This document shows positions 4,662 through 5,152 of a stretch of DNA of 5,152 bases, one piece after another. Each line of letters opens with the position of its first letter. The first letter of the stretch is position 1. The notes under the pieces are model-generated. The model was not told the origin of the DNA. It did not search any database and saw only the letters and a program-made list of their open reading frames with translations. Both the position numbers and the translations under genes were made by a program. Where the stretch lies: the NCBI GenBank assembly GCA_050175155.1, contig JBFXJF010000071.1, positions 1 to 5,152 on the forward strand. The letters are read 5' to 3'. The stretch is from JBFXJF01 sp050175155 (GTDB taxonomy: Bacteria > Bacillota > Bacilli > Tepidibacillales > Tepidibacillaceae).

Positions 4662-5152
4662 ATGGATTTAATTAAACTTAAAAAAAATGGAATAAATGGA
4701 CGTGATAAAAATGATAGCGGATTCTCCATAGATAATTTAAAGGGTGTATCCTTTTTTAAGTATTTTAACCAAGAGGAGTGGGCAATTCTTAAAAATAATT
4801 TATGCAATTTTAAATATGAAAAGGATGAAAATATTCTACTTGAAGGTGACAAAAAGGAAGAAATTCAGGGAATATATGTAGTATCAAATGGGAGTGTATC
4901 GGTTTCTAAAAGTTCTCTTAATGGAAGATATTATCATGTAAGAGTGTTAGAACAGGGAGAACTATTTATAAATCCGGGTCTTTTTGATGGTGGACCAAGT
5001 CCAGCTACACTTAAAGCTATTGAAGATACTCAAATTTTTTATATTCCTCGCAATGTTATTTTGCCAATAATATCAAAAAATAATAAGGTCTCAGAGGGAA
5101 TATATTTAATTGTTGCAGAAATTATACGCAGTGCAATATCTGTTATAGATGG
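4662..5152 (+). CDS. Crp/Fnr-family regulator, N-terminal part (3' truncated)
   Basis: The frame runs from ATG 4662 off the window end, 163 complete codons. GGAGG at 4649-4653 lies 8 bases before this ATG. An in-frame ATG at 4647 would overlap that site and is less likely. The visible part is a cyclic-nucleotide-binding-type beta barrel: LKGVSFFKYFNQEEW (26-40), ILLEGDKKEEIQGIYVVSNGSVSVSK (58-83), RVLEQGELF (94-102), ATLKAIEDTQIFYIPR (115-130). The start of a long C-helix (SEGIYLIVAEIIRSAISVID) follows at 144-163. The helix-turn-helix expected after it is beyond the window, so regulator status is inferred. The phosphate-binding arginine of cAMP-binding members is not seen: the segment reads GGPSPAT (110-116). 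Only one cysteine (C48) and one histidine (H92) occur, so an Fnr-type four-cysteine iron-sulfur cluster is unlikely from this part. The signal is unknown. Its proximity makes it a candidate for the inverted repeat at 2227-2250. Confidence 0.82.
   Translation, partial: MDLIKLKKNGINGRDKNDSGFSIDNLKGVSFFKYFNQEEWAILKNNLCNFKYEKDENILLEGDKKEEIQGIYVVSNGSVSVSKSSLNGRYYHVRVLEQGELFINPGLFDGGPSPATLKAIEDTQIFYIPRNVILPIISKNNKVSEGIYLIVAEIIRSAISVID

Noticed and set aside
4634..4852. Open frame of 72 codons on the minus strand
   Set aside because: It overlaps the N-terminus of the Crp/Fnr-type gene, which has clear domain motifs, a promoter and a ribosome site.

Overview
The window is strongly AT-rich. Its genes use G-rich Shine-Dalgarno sequences (GGGGAGG, GGGGGGAG, GAAGGGGTGA, GAGGGGGG), short rho-independent terminators and a lipoprotein signal with an LAGC lipobox. 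This suggests a low-GC anaerobic member of the Bacillota (Clostridia, Halanaerobiia or Natranaerobiia type). The genus cannot be fixed from the sequence.

Layout. (1) Positions 1-2200 are the end of a plus-strand operon: the last 63 residues of a membrane protein, a possible 30-residue ORF (226-318) whose stop overlaps the next start, a SUMF1/formylglycine-generating-enzyme-fold lipoprotein (315-1232), and a protoheme IX farnesyltransferase (ctaB, 1244-2140), closed by a hairpin terminator at 2168-2199. (2) A 24-bp inverted repeat at 2227-2250 lies where an activator would sit relative to a weak -10 box. It precedes a 515-residue protein with about twelve membrane helices (2319-3866) that looks like a very divergent heme-copper oxidase subunit I. 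(3) A perfect hairpin at 3915-3945 separates this gene from a convergent minus-strand gene for a small membrane protein of unknown function (3969-4454). (4) After a divergent AT-rich promoter region, a Crp/Fnr-type regulator with a good sigma-A promoter starts at 4662 and runs off the window end.

How the parts may work together. CtaB converts heme B to heme O, a cofactor used almost only by heme-copper oxidases. The oxidase-like protein is therefore the natural client. It keeps His in the helix 2 and helix 10 positions where heme ligands are expected, but its copper site looks incomplete. The SUMF1-fold lipoprotein has no cysteine apart from the lipidated one, so it is not a formylglycine-generating oxidase and is more likely an extracytoplasmic structural or assembly partner, as NirV-type proteins are thought to be in nitrite reductase clusters. 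The Crp/Fnr protein nearby is a candidate reader of the inverted repeat. The most interesting reading is an undescribed membrane redox complex in a presumably anaerobic bacterium, with its cofactor enzyme, a lipoprotein partner and its own regulator. That combined reading is inference.
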